DNA from: Neobacillus niacini NBRC 15566
GTDB lineage: Bacteria > Bacillota > Bacilli > Bacillales > Cytobacillaceae
DNA length: 64,000 nt
Direction: 5' to 3'
NCBI RefSeq assembly: GCF_001591505.1
Contig: NZ_BCVA01000006.1
Span: 1 to 64,000 of the forward strand
Part shown: positions 1 to 8,512 of the stretch, piece by piece
Numbering within the stretch: position 1 is the stretch's first letter
Layout: the number at the start of each line of letters is the position of its first letter
Position numbers and translations under genes: made by a program
The notes under the pieces: generated by a model
The model's input: the letters and a program-made list of their open reading frames with translations, nothing else
Database searches by the model: none
Told to the model about the DNA's origin: nothing

Positions 1-1
1 G

Positions 2-106
2 GTGCTGCAGTGACCCAAGCCTGGCACGAAAAGAAATTTGGGTCAATGCAGAGGTGTTGGGGTGACCCAAGCCTGATATGGAAAAGTATTTTGGGTTAAT
101 GCAGAG
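2..106. repeat. Two tandem ~52-bp units, each able to form a hairpin
   Basis: Two near-identical units lie head to tail at 2-53 and 54-106. Each holds TGACCCAA and, about 20 bases later, TTGGGTCA (TTGGGTTA in the second unit), so each can fold into a hairpin with an 8-bp stem. A third partial start (GTGCTGGAGCGAC) follows and runs into the dispersed repeat. No ORF with a ribosome site spans it. The array may continue upstream of the window. Confidence 0.65.
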
Positions 107-254
107 GTGCTGGAGCGACACCGCAGGTGCTTAAGCGCTGAGGATGCTCCCCGGCACGCCCGCGGAAAGCGAATCACCTCGGTCCAGGTAAAGACCGCCT
201 GTCCCTGCGATGATTAACCTAAGAAGCTTTCCTTAGTGGAGCGGAAATCAACAG
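107..254. repeat. Dispersed GC-rich intergenic repeat, copy 1 (5' end not seen)
   Basis: This is the 3' part of a repeat also found at 5071-5203, 11374-11571 and 22077-22331. It shares 'GCTCCCCGGCACGCCC' and 'GAAGCTTTCCTTAGTGGAG' with other copies and ends in AATCAACAG, the right terminal repeat of the family. The matching CCTGTTGATT left end is not present before it; it may lie outside the window or have been replaced by the tandem units at 2-106. Confidence 0.6.
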
Positions 255-274
255 ACATTTGGGCAGGCAGAAAA

Positions 275-305
275 ATAAAAATTGCCGAGAAAGATATCTT
301 TCTCG
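275..305 (-). terminator. Terminator of the penicillin-binding protein gene
   Basis: A perfect 20-bp palindrome (286-305, CGAGAAAGATATCTTTCTCG) is followed on the minus strand by a T-rich run. A second hairpin (AGCACGCC/GGCGTGCT, 314-334) overlaps the stop codon of the gene. Confidence 0.75.
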
Positions 306-332
306 ACAATCTGAGCACGCCGATAGGGCGTG

Positions 333-2426
333 CTATTCCTTTAGTTTTTGAATGACGTTATCAATGCGTTTTCCAATTGAAAACATAACATCCTCTAAGC
401 CTTTTTTCCACACTGGGGCTTGTTCCTGAATCTTTTCACCGAGCTTTTGGGCATTTTGATTTAATTCCTCTTTGATTTTTTCAGCCTGCTCTTTTATCTC
501 TTCTCTTGTCTGTGTTTTACCAGCTAATTGGTCATTAATCGAAACGACATCAAAAGTCTCATTTTGTATATGAGGGATTGATGATTTCATGATTTCTTTA
601 AAAATGGGGACAACATTACCAGAACCGCTGCTTGGGAGATAATGCTGTCGATCAGTTTGGTCATAGCCTATCCATATCGCTGCTACTAAGTTAGGTGTGT
701 AACCGACCATCCATTGATCTTTCGTTCCGTTTATATCATTAAAGGGAAGTTGTGTTGAACCTGTTTTTCCCGCGATTTGAACATTAGGAATATGTGCGTT
801 TTTCCCAGTACCAGATTCTACCACATTCAGAAGCATGGCTGTCATCTTATCAGCATTTCCCTTTGAAGTTACTTTAGTGGTTTCTGGTTCACGTTCCGCA
901 ATGATATTTCCGGTAGGGCCGACAATTTTTGTGATCAGATGGCTGTCTTGTCGCTTTCCGTCATTTGGGAATGCGGAGAATGCATTCGCTAATTGAAGTG
1001 GAGAGATTCCTTTGCTCATCCCGCCTAGGGCGATTGCCAAGTGTTTATCTTCCTCTTCAACTGGTAATCCAAAGGTTTTGAGCTTGTCTAAGCCTTTCTT
1101 GAGACCAATCTCATTTAAGAGCCACACTGCTGGCACATTTAAGGAATCTTCCAAAGCCTTATACATCTGAACCTTACCCTGATATGTTTTTGAGAAATTT
1201 TCAGGGTTGTATTCTCCAAAAGAAGTAGGCTCATCAACGAGTTCTGAATCAAAAGTGTAGCCCTCCTCAAGGGCAGGTGTATAAACGGCAAGGGGTTTCA
1301 TCGTTGAACCTGGCTGCGCCTTTAATTGGGTAGCACGGTTAAAGCCTCTAAACACATGTTCACCACGTCCTCCAACTAGAGCCAGTACACCTCCCGAAGC
1401 CGGGTCCATTAAGACAGATCCACTTTGAACAATACTATTACCAGACCCTCTTGGAAACAGGGATTTATTGTTGTTTACCTTTTCGAGTCCAGTTTGCAGG
1501 TTTTGGTCTAATTCTGTATAAATTCGGTAACCCCTCGTTAATATCTCTTCCTGTGTTAATCCATATTTAGAGATTGCTTCGTTTAGGACCGCATCCACAT
1601 AATAAGGATATTTACGTTCGACAAAACTACCGGATCCACTTTTAATTTCAATTTTTTCTTTCTTTGCCGATGTGTATTGTTCCTTCGTAATCATCCCAAG
1701 TTCATTCATCTTGCTAAGAACGACATTTCTTCGTTTCATTGCCGCGTCATAATTTTTTGTTGGGTCAAGGTAACTCGGTGATTGCAATAACCCAGCGAGC
1801 AGTGCTGCCTCGCTAATGGTAACATTCGTAATCTCTTTATTAAAATATCTTTTTGACGCATTACTGATTCCCCATGCACCACTGCCAAAATAAACTTGAT
1901 TTAAGTACATTTGTAAGATTTCATCTTTTTTATAGACCTTCTCGATCTTCACTGCCAAAAATAACTCTTCCGCTTTCCGTTTATAGGTTTGTTCAGGAGA
2001 AAGTAAGGCGTTTTTCGCTAATTGCTGTGTTAAAGTACTGCCGCCGCCCGTAATATCTCCCGCAAATAAATTGTTGAAAAAAGCCCTCGTAATGCCTTTA
2101 ATATCAAATCCATTATGTTCATAAAAGCGTTCATCTTCAATGGCGACCACTGCACCAGGAACATATTTCGGGAGCTCTTCAATCGTAATTCCCCCAGTCC
2201 GATTGGTTGCAACATTTGTCGCAACACTGCTATTGCGGTCATAAATGACAGTCGGTTGGCTTAGACCTTCCTTTAATGACTGTACATTCGCTCTAGTTGC
2301 AAGCCAGCCGAAATAAACAATGGTTACAAGAACGACGATTAATATGATTAATAATAAAAACTGTGTAATGTGCTTCTTTTTCCAGAAACGAACAGTCATT
2401 TCCCAATAGGGGCGTAGTTTTTCCAT
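333..2426 (-). CDS. Class A penicillin-binding protein (bifunctional transglycosylase/transpeptidase)
   Basis: Polymerises lipid II and cross-links peptidoglycan on the outer face of the membrane. A short basic cytoplasmic N-terminus and one membrane anchor (residues about 21-40) lead into a GT51 domain with the EDERFYEHNG motif (catalytic Glu97) and GGSTLTQQLAKN. The transpeptidase domain has S374-T-M-K377, S428-L-N430 and K554-T-G556, so all active-site motifs are intact. At 697 aa it has the size of Bacillus PbpF/PbpG-type enzymes; PbpF-like is the closer impression, but the paralogue is not certain. The C-terminus (about 640-697) is a charged helical tail. AAGGAG precedes the ATG. It is monocistronic. 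Confidence 0.93.
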   Translation of the reverse strand: MEKLRPYWEMTVRFWKKKHITQFLLLIILIVVLVTIVYFGWLATRANVQSLKEGLSQPTVIYDRNSSVATNVATNRTGGITIEELPKYVPGAVVAIEDERFYEHNGFDIKGITRAFFNNLFAGDITGGGSTLTQQLAKNALLSPEQTYKRKAEELFLAVKIEKVYKKDEILQMYLNQVYFGSGAWGISNASKRYFNKEITNVTISEAALLAGLLQSPSYLDPTKNYDAAMKRRNVVLSKMNELGMITKEQYTSAKKEKIEIKSGSGSFVERKYPYYVDAVLNEAISKYGLTQEEILTRGYRIYTELDQNLQTGLEKVNNNKSLFPRGSGNSIVQSGSVLMDPASGGVLALVGGRGEHVFRGFNRATQLKAQPGSTMKPLAVYTPALEEGYTFDSELVDEPTSFGEYNPENFSKTYQGKVQMYKALEDSLNVPAVWLLNEIGLKKGLDKLKTFGLPVEEEDKHLAIALGGMSKGISPLQLANAFSAFPNDGKRQDSHLITKIVGPTGNIIAEREPETTKVTSKGNADKMTAMLLNVVESGTGKNAHIPNVQIAGKTGSTQLPFNDINGTKDQWMVGYTPNLVAAIWIGYDQTDRQHYLPSSGSGNVVPIFKEIMKSSIPHIQNETFDVVSINDQLAGKTQTREEIKEQAEKIKEELNQNAQKLGEKIQEQAPVWKKGLEDVMFSIGKRIDNVIQKLKE

Positions 2427-2596
2427 TTTGTCTCCTTACTTTCAAAGGGATTTTTGCTTTATTCATTATAATTTTTTTAGCAAAAAAACTCCAATCATAG
2501 CCTTTTATAATGAATACACAAAAATTTCGTAAACCTGTAGGGGTTTGATAATCACTCATCGTCTATTAAGGTGAAGTAGGGACACAGGAGGATATT

Positions 2597-3286
2597 ATGA
2601 TTACGATTAACCATTTAAGTCATGAATTTGTGGTTGGTAAAAAAGGAAAGCAAACATTTATACCTATTCTTAAGGATATTTCTTTTGAGGTTGAAAAAGG
2701 GGAGATTGTCACGATTGTAGGCCGTAGTGGCTCGGGTAAATCCACTTTATTAAATCTGGTAAGTGGTTTTATTCGTCCGAAAGAGGGCGAAATTTGGATT
2801 AATGGCGAGAAGGTTTCGCAAATGAATGAATCAAAATTTGCAGATTTTAGAATTAAAAACCTTGGTTTTATTTTTCAAAGCTTTCAGTTGATTCCTAGTA
2901 TGACAGCCTTTCAAAATGTGGAACTTCCATTAATTTTAAAAGGAATCAGCGAAGCAGCAAGGAAAAAACAGACAGAGGAAATGCTTGCAAAGGTTGGCTT
3001 ACTAGATTACCAGGATCATTATCCCGGAGAATTATCAGGGGGACAACAGCAAAGAGTTAGTATTGCCCGTGCTTTAATAGTGAATCCACCTATCATTCTA
3101 GCGGATGAACCAACTGGAAGTCTTGACAGTGAAACGGAAGAAGATCTATTGAAGTTTATCAAGGAGTTAAACACCGATTTGGGTATAACCTTCTTAATCA
3201 TTACACATGACGAAAAGGTTGCTGCGATTGGTCACCGAACGATTGAATTAAAAGACGGACGAATAAAAGAGGGGGTGCTAATATGA
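2597..3286 (+). CDS. ABC transporter ATP-binding protein (MacB/LolD type)
   Basis: Cytoplasmic ATPase subunit of a MacB/FtsX-type ABC system. Visible motifs are Walker A GRSGSGKST (about 42-50), Q-loop at FQSF, signature LSGGQQQRV (about 146-154) and Walker B IILADEPTG (about 166-174). The 229-aa length is typical. AGGAGG lies 6 bases before the ATG. Its stop overlaps the permease start by 4 bp, so the two are translationally coupled. Such pairs usually export peptides or antibiotics, or sense envelope stress, rather than import solutes; the substrate cannot be read from the sequence. Confidence 0.92.
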   Translation: MITINHLSHEFVVGKKGKQTFIPILKDISFEVEKGEIVTIVGRSGSGKSTLLNLVSGFIRPKEGEIWINGEKVSQMNESKFADFRIKNLGFIFQSFQLIPSMTAFQNVELPLILKGISEAARKKQTEEMLAKVGLLDYQDHYPGELSGGQQQRVSIARALIVNPPIILADEPTGSLDSETEEDLLKFIKELNTDLGITFLIITHDEKVAAIGHRTIELKDGRIKEGVLI

Positions 3287-4638
3287 AGCTAAAAGATCAA
3301 TTCCGTTTCGTCCGCCAAAATATGAAGAAAAACAGAACAAGAGTTTATATGACGATCCTAGCCACAGCAATGGGCTGCGCCTTCTTAATTGTCCTTGCTT
3401 CTGTTGGCTTCGGATTACAAAAATCAGTGGTTAAGGAAATAACAGAACGACGAATCATGACTCAAATAGACGTCTATGGTCAGGAAACAAGTGAGAATGG
3501 AGGGTATCGTCAGTTAGATGGTAAGGACGTTCAAATATTTGAAGAGATGTCTGATGTAAAAGCGGTAACAAGAAGAATAATGCTTCAGCAGGAAGGAAAG
3601 TATTCCATTGGAGATTATCATCAGAGTGCGCAAACAGTGGTAGCGAACTTTCCATCTGAAATTAGTGCTGGTTTTGAATTGTCAGAGGGCAGCCTTGCTA
3701 AGGATAAGACTGAAGTAGTAGTCGGTTATAATTTTCCGCTTAACTTAGCTGTTCAAGGTGAACAAACAGAAGAAATGTTTGATGACAAAGGTCAATTAAA
3801 AGAAGAGTTTCGTTATAACGGGAAGCTTATTGGAGAAACCATCCATTTAACTGTTAGGAAGTTAGAAGAAGGTAAGCAAATAGAAAAAGTATTTGAAGTA
3901 AAAGTTGCAGGGATTTCTAAAAAACCAACGAAGGAATGGGCAGAAGACAGAAGTGTCTATATTTCGGAGGAACTATTAAAGGATATCGAAGAGTTTACCG
4001 GAACACCAAAAGGAATTGTATTGGATTCAGCTGAACAGGTAAAGCCAGCAGATTTAGAAGCTTCAAAAAATACCTTTGATGATGTAAAGATATATGCGGA
4101 AAACATGGAAGCAGTTCAAGGCATTGTGGATAGCCTTAAGGAAAAAGACTATGCCACCTATTCCGTAGTAAATGAATTAAAGGAAGTTAATTTGATGTTC
4201 GCGATTGCCAAGGCAGGACTCATCTTCATTGGGACCATAGCGATTCTAATTGCCTCCATTGGTATTTATAATACGATGACGATGGCGGTAACAGAACGTG
4301 CACCCGATATCGGAATTATGAAAGCGATTGGGGCAAATCCTCGTATCATTAAGAAAATCTTTTTGTTAGAGAGCAGTTATATTGGTTTGATTGGTGCGTT
4401 GATTGGGACAATTGTTTCTTACGGGATTAGTTATGCTGTCAATATTGTTATACCTTTAATTATTAAGCAGGCTTTTGGGGAAGAAACACCTCCTGAACTC
4501 ATCTTTAGTGATATTCCATTAAGTCTGCCAATTATCTGTATTGTCATCTGTTATGGAGTCACGATACTTTCAGGTCTTCGTCCTGCACAAAGGGCAACAA
4601 AGGTAGATGTACTGAGAGCCATGAGAAGAGAGGTTTAA
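3283..4638 (+). CDS. ABC transporter permease (MacB/FtsX family)
   Basis: Membrane partner of the preceding ATPase. One transmembrane helix near the N-terminus (about 20-44) is followed by a large extracytoplasmic domain (about 45-300), then three C-terminal helices (about 307-330, 360-390, 410-435). This is the MacB-type 1+3 topology. Residues such as 'GIMKAIGANPRIIKKIF' between helices 2 and 3 are the usual coupling region with the ATPase. It starts inside the ATPase stop codon (ATGA). The system may be a two-component-linked or standalone efflux pump; no sensor kinase is adjacent. Confidence 0.9.
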   Translation: MKLKDQFRFVRQNMKKNRTRVYMTILATAMGCAFLIVLASVGFGLQKSVVKEITERRIMTQIDVYGQETSENGGYRQLDGKDVQIFEEMSDVKAVTRRIMLQQEGKYSIGDYHQSAQTVVANFPSEISAGFELSEGSLAKDKTEVVVGYNFPLNLAVQGEQTEEMFDDKGQLKEEFRYNGKLIGETIHLTVRKLEEGKQIEKVFEVKVAGISKKPTKEWAEDRSVYISEELLKDIEEFTGTPKGIVLDSAEQVKPADLEASKNTFDDVKIYAENMEAVQGIVDSLKEKDYATYSVVNELKEVNLMFAIAKAGLIFIGTIAILIASIGIYNTMTMAVTERAPDIGIMKAIGANPRIIKKIFLLESSYIGLIGALIGTIVSYGISYAVNIVIPLIIKQAFGEETPPELIFSDIPLSLPIICIVICYGVTILSGLRPAQRATKVDVLRAMRREV

Positions 4639-4730
4639 TTGTTGAAACTGTGATATTTGCGGACAACCATTTTCAGTCCAAGCATATGTTAGTAGAAAGG
4701 ACATCTCTAACATAGAAAGGGGATAGGGGA

Positions 4731-4997
4731 ATGATCAACTGGAAGGTCCGCTTTAAGAATAGAAGCTGGGTTATGGCATTTGTTGCGCAGTTAATGATTG
4801 TGGCACAAATGCTTTTAGGAGGATTGAATGCATTAGGTATTACTGACTTTCAACTGTCAGATGCGATTCAGCAATCCATTTTAACATTTATTAATGCTGT
4901 ATTTATTTTATTGTCATTAATGGGCATCGTACAGGATCCAACCACTAAAGGTATGAGTGACAGTGAACGTGCAAAAACATATAAAGAACCTAATTAA
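4731..4997 (+). CDS. Phage holin, phi-LC3 family (orphan)
   Basis: A membrane protein of 88 aa with two hydrophobic segments (about 14-36 and 48-66) and the family's C-terminal signature QDPTTKGMSDSERAKTY. Phi-LC3-type holins form lesions in the membrane that let an endolysin reach the wall. No endolysin or other phage gene is nearby, so it is probably a domesticated or remnant gene, like other chromosomal holin-like genes of Bacillaceae. A ribosome site (AAAGGGGATAGGGGA) precedes the ATG and a strong terminator follows. Confidence 0.85.
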   Translation: MINWKVRFKNRSWVMAFVAQLMIVAQMLLGGLNALGITDFQLSDAIQQSILTFINAVFILLSLMGIVQDPTTKGMSDSERAKTYKEPN

Positions 4998-5012
4998 TAA
5001 TATAGCTTGAAG

Positions 5013-5057
5013 AAACGCTTGGAAGCCTGGCATTAAGGCAAGTTCGAGCGTTTTTTT
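5013..5057 (+). terminator. Terminator after the holin gene
   Basis: Stem AAACGCT (5013-5019) pairs with AGCGTTT (5047-5053), followed by a T run. Confidence 0.75.
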
Positions 5058-5070
5058 GTGTTAGACTTGG

Positions 5071-5203
5071 CTGTTGATTTGCGCTCCATGCGCTACGCTT
5101 TCAGCGGGCTAGCCCGTGAGCCTCCTCGGTCGTTCCGACCTGCGGGGTCTCACTCAGCTCGATCATCCCGCAGGAGTCGAGCGTCTTCCGCTCCAATCAA
5201 CAG
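5071..5203. repeat. Dispersed GC-rich intergenic repeat, copy 2 (inverted, short)
   Basis: Bounded by CTGTTGATT (5071-5079) and AATCAACAG (5195-5203), which are reverse complements. The interior (CGGGCTAGCCCG, CCTGCGGGGTCTCACTC, CCCGCAGGAGTCG) is the reverse orientation of the family interior seen at 11374-11571. The rest of the gap from 5204 to 5368 shows no gene; it should hold the promoter of the small membrane protein. Confidence 0.7.
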
Positions 5204-5368
5204 GTTCTAAAATCATTAGTCTTCATTAGCGCAGCCTTTATTTATGTTGAAATTTGTAATTATAAGGTGATTGAAATTTCTGAATTGTCGAAGATGTAGG
5301 AGGTATAATGAGGATGAGAACAAAGTACAGCTAAGTATAAGTATAACGTGAGAAAGGGGATTCTTAAA

Positions 5369-5593
5369 ATGTGGTACTGGATTGGGATGGCTGCAGGAAT
5401 ATATATACTTTTCATTATTCTCGAGGAGTCTGTTTATTACCTTTGGAATCGTTATGTGTATGGACCAAAAGAGAGAAAAGCAAGACGTTGGAAAAGAATC
5501 TTATTAGAAATAGCCTTTATCATTCGATTACGCTTAATAGAAATTCGACGTAAACATACAAATAAAGATAATGCTGGTAAACAATCTGCATAA
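5369..5593 (+). CDS. Small single-pass membrane protein
   Basis: I do not recognise the family. The protein is 74 aa when started at the ATG at 5369, which has AAAGGGGA 8 bases upstream; an in-frame GTG at 5348 lacks a ribosome site. A hydrophobic N-terminal helix (about residues 3-25) is followed by a strongly basic cytoplasmic-looking tail rich in Arg and Lys (KERKARRWKR, IRRKHTNK), which predicts an N-out, C-in orientation. It ends at a bidirectional terminator shared with the convergent kinase gene. Confidence 0.65.
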   Translation: MWYWIGMAAGIYILFIILEESVYYLWNRYVYGPKERKARRWKRILLEIAFIIRLRLIEIRRKHTNKDNAGKQSA

Positions 5594-5630
5594 AAAAAGT
5601 TCCTTTACAAACCTGTAAAGGAACTTTTTT
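5592..5630. terminator. Bidirectional terminator
   Basis: AAAGTTCCTTTACA and TGTAAAGGAACTTT form a 14-bp stem with A and T runs on both sides. It serves the small membrane protein on the plus strand and the histidine kinase on the minus strand. Confidence 0.85.
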
Positions 5631-6922
5631 TATACGGTTGCTTTTGAGTGACGGATATCAGCTGAAGAAGCTTGTTCCAGTGGCAGGGTAATGTTAACTG
5701 TGGTTCCGATACCCTTTTCACTATCAAAATTAATAGCCCCTTTGTGGGATTGAACAATTTTATAGCTGACAGTTAATCCTAAGCCTGTCCCTTTTTCTTT
5801 TGATGAATAAAAAGGTTCACCAATCTTTTGTAGAAGTTCCTTTGAAATACCGCAGCCTTGATCTTTTACTGTAATGGCTACTTGGTGTTCTTCATTTAGA
5901 CCAAGATAAATCGATATTTTACTATCACTTTTCGAAGCTTCAATTGAATTTTTTATTAAATTAATAAATAACTGTTTCAACTGATTTGGCTCACATTCAA
6001 TAATGATATCCTCTTTTGGAAAATGCGATTCAATCTGAACATTATATAAGGTAGCTTCGACGGCTAATAAGGAAATGACATCCTTTAATATTTTTTGGAT
6101 CGATATTTCTGTATATTTTAAATGCTGTGGTTTCGCTAAAAGTAAGAGCTCACCTACGATATGATTAATTCGATTTAATTCATCTAGCATGATTTGATAA
6201 TAATCCTGATGTTTATCATCTTCCATTTGAAGTAATTGCACAAAGCCTTTTAAAGAGGTAAGGGGATTCCGAATTTCATGAGCAACACTAGCTGATAATT
6301 CGCCGACTACAGATAATTTTTCTGTTCTGTTTAAACGTTCCTCTGTTTGCCTTAGTGTCGTAATATCACGACCAATGATAACTAAACCTTCTCTGCTCCC
6401 ATCATCATGAAATAATGGAACTTTAATCGTATCAAATATTTTAGAAGTTCCATTAGGCAGTGGAACGACCTCTTCACAACGTGTAACGGTACCATTTTCC
6501 CATGTTTCTTCATCAGATACTTCACAGTATTTTAGCGCATCTGAATAGAACTCGGTGTATTCTGCTAATTCAGAGTCTTTTTTTCCTAAGTAATCAACAT
6601 TCTCAAGCTGAAATAATTGCAGTCCAAAGTCATTGGCTTGAATCCAGCGTCCTTCACCATCTTTAAAGTTTACAAAATCTACCATTGAATTGATAAGAGT
6701 GGATAAACGCCGTTCTTGTTCTTTCGTGGTATCCAGTTCTTCTTTTTTTAGAATGAAAAAATAAAAAATTCCACCTGTCACAAGAATATAGAAAATTTCC
6801 TTCCCCCGTTCAAAGTAATTAACAAGGGCCAAAGGGATATAATGTGTCAGGATATAATTACTTGCGTAAAGCCAAATTAAGCTAGTAATTAAGTAAAGAA
6901 TGACTAATTTCGTTTTCTTCAT
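5630..6922 (-). CDS. PAS-domain sensor histidine kinase (sporulation-kinase type)
   Basis: Two N-terminal transmembrane helices (about 5-25 and 42-58) with almost no external loop are followed by a PAS domain (about 70-190), a HisKA domain with H215 in SVAHEIRNPLTS, and an HATPase domain with the N box (NLIKNSIEAS), G1 (DQGCGIS) and G2 (KGTGLGLTV). This layout fits KinA/B/C/E-like kinases that feed the Spo0 phosphorelay, and no response regulator is adjacent, which also fits an orphan phosphorelay kinase. That role is inference. ATAGGAG precedes the ATG. Confidence 0.88.
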   Translation of the reverse strand: MKKTKLVILYLITSLIWLYASNYILTHYIPLALVNYFERGKEIFYILVTGGIFYFFILKKEELDTTKEQERRLSTLINSMVDFVNFKDGEGRWIQANDFGLQLFQLENVDYLGKKDSELAEYTEFYSDALKYCEVSDEETWENGTVTRCEEVVPLPNGTSKIFDTIKVPLFHDDGSREGLVIIGRDITTLRQTEERLNRTEKLSVVGELSASVAHEIRNPLTSLKGFVQLLQMEDDKHQDYYQIMLDELNRINHIVGELLLLAKPQHLKYTEISIQKILKDVISLLAVEATLYNVQIESHFPKEDIIIECEPNQLKQLFINLIKNSIEASKSDSKISIYLGLNEEHQVAITVKDQGCGISKELLQKIGEPFYSSKEKGTGLGLTVSYKIVQSHKGAINFDSEKGIGTTVNITLPLEQASSADIRHSKATV

Positions 6923-7059
6923 TTAATACTCCTATCCTCTCGTGGAAGGAAAGTTCCCTACGATATTTCAAAAAAAATTAGTTGCATAATCTATACTACT
7001 AAAAAATCGGGTAATTTGGAATATCTGAAACCTGGAAATCTACATACTAACATTAAAAA

Positions 7060-7118
7060 GGTTACAAATTGGTAACAACCTTGTTGAAAAGTGGTTACCG
7101 ATGTGTAACCCTTTTTTT
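7060..7118. promoter_or_regulatory. Duplicated palindrome GTTAC-N6-GTAAC upstream of sigX-like gene
   Basis: GTTAC-N6-GTAAC occurs at 7061-7076 and again at 7094-7109. The centres are 33 bp apart, close to three helical turns. The second copy extends to GGTTAC/GTAACC and is followed by seven T residues, so it could also act as a weak terminator or attenuator. The site lies 50-100 bases before the sigma factor start and is a candidate operator for the response regulator encoded two genes downstream or for another dimeric regulator. Confidence 0.5.
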
Positions 7119-7161
7119 GGCAGAAAAATGTATGATTTACAGGTAGATTAGAGGCGGTGAA

Positions 7162-7695
7162 ATGTTTTTGGAAACCATTTTTAATGATTTATATAAAAAA
7201 TATCATAGTGATTTATTTAATTTTCTTTATTATATGGTCCAGAGTCGTGAGCAGGCGGAAGACCTTGTGCAAGAAGTATATATACGTGTTTTAAAATCGT
7301 ACCAGCATTTCAAGGGAGAGAGCAGTGAGAAAACATGGCTGAATGCCATTGCTCGTAATGTAGCGATTGATTTTTTTCGGAAACAAAAAGGTTTGAACCA
7401 GCGAATGATCAAAAAAGTTGAAATCTTTGACCTACAGGTAAAAGATGAATCACCATTACCAGAGGAAATAATTTTCCAATCGGAAGAGACGAAGCTAATG
7501 TACCGCTGCTTAGAAAAATGTACGGTCGATCAAAGAAGTGTGATTATTCTTCGCTATATTCAAGAGCTCTCAATTCTAGAGACTGCTCAGGTGTTAGGCT
7601 GGAAGGAAAGTAAGGTGAAAACTACACAGCACCGTGCGATAAAACAATTAAAAACGTTTATGAACAAAACGCTGCGAAAGGAAATGGCTGGTTAA
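7162..7695 (+). CDS. sigX: ECF RNA polymerase sigma factor, SigX-like
   Basis: An extracytoplasmic-function sigma factor of 177 aa. Region 2 contains QAEDLVQEVYIRVLKSYQ and the aromatic promoter-opening segment TWLNAIARNVAIDFFRKQK. Region 4 contains the helix-turn-helix ILETAQVLGWKESKVKTTQ. The sequence closely recalls Bacillus SigX, which responds to cell-envelope charge and cationic peptide stress. In B. subtilis sigX is followed by the anti-sigma gene rsiX; here no RsiX-like gene follows and a two-component system takes its place. GAGGCGGTG precedes the ATG. Confidence 0.85.
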   Translation: MFLETIFNDLYKKYHSDLFNFLYYMVQSREQAEDLVQEVYIRVLKSYQHFKGESSEKTWLNAIARNVAIDFFRKQKGLNQRMIKKVEIFDLQVKDESPLPEEIIFQSEETKLMYRCLEKCTVDQRSVIILRYIQELSILETAQVLGWKESKVKTTQHRAIKQLKTFMNKTLRKEMAG

Positions 7696-7804
7696 CGTCA
7701 TAATCTCAATCTATTACAATATCCTCAGAAAACACTTTTCTAAGTTTTAACGGAGATGTAAAATAATAGAAGATTGTATATTCGTAAATTGTGAGGAAAA
7801 TAGG

Positions 7805-8512
7805 ATGTTTGAGGCTAAGATTTTAGTGGTAGAGGATGAAATACCTATTCGGAAGTTAATTGTATTTAATTTGCAAAGGTCAAACTTTGAAGTATTAGAA
7901 GCGGGGGACGGGAAAGATGCAATTCAGCTTGTTCATGACCAGTCCCCTGCTTTAGTATTGTTAGATTTAATGCTTCCAGATATGGATGGGTTTGAAATTT
8001 GTACAAAGCTTAGAGAAACTCATCCGGAATTACCGATTGTAATTGTATCAGCACGGGGGCAGGATATGGAAAAAATTATGGGATTAGAGTTAGGTGCAGA
8101 TGATTATATTGTGAAACCGTTTAATCCATTAGAATTAGTAGCAAGAATTCGATCTGTCTTACGAAGAACGAACCTAGCTGCACCCAAATCCCCAGTAAAC
8201 GAAATCAGGACAGGACCATTTGTATTGGAACTGAAAACACAGCGATTTTATAAATTGGGAAAGCTAGTTAAATTAACAGCAAGAGAATATCAGTTAGTAA
8301 AGTTATTCTTTGCTCGGTTTAATGAACCAATTACAAGAGATGAACTATTAGATGAAATCTGGGGAGTCAACTATTTTGGCGACCCGAAAACGGTAGATGT
8401 CCATATTAGAAGATTAAGGGAGAAGATAGAAGACGATCCCTCTCAGCCCATTCATCTTAAAACCATCTGGGGTTTTGGCTATTGTTTCCATGAGAGTGAG
8501 AAACAGGAATGA
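7805..8512 (+). CDS. Response regulator, OmpR/PhoB family
   Basis: Receiver domain (about 1-120) with the acidic pair E10/D11, phosphoacceptor D54 (LLDLMLPDMDG), T/S at VSAR and K104 (IVKPF). A winged-helix DNA-binding domain follows (about 135-230) with VDVHIRRLREKIEDDP and the terminal GFGYCF. The 235-aa length is typical. GTGAGGAAAATAGG precedes the ATG. It overlaps the kinase gene by 4 bp, so the two form an obligate pair. All phosphorylation residues are present. A target could be the palindromes at 7060-7118, though this is inference. Confidence 0.93.
   Translation: MFEAKILVVEDEIPIRKLIVFNLQRSNFEVLEAGDGKDAIQLVHDQSPALVLLDLMLPDMDGFEICTKLRETHPELPIVIVSARGQDMEKIMGLELGADDYIVKPFNPLELVARIRSVLRRTNLAAPKSPVNEIRTGPFVLELKTQRFYKLGKLVKLTAREYQLVKLFFARFNEPITRDELLDEIWGVNYFGDPKTVDVHIRRLREKIEDDPSQPIHLKTIWGFGYCFHESEKQE

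Noticed and set aside
4731..4997. Prophage boundary
   Set aside because: Apart from the single holin there are no phage structural, lysis or integrase genes and no attachment-site pair.
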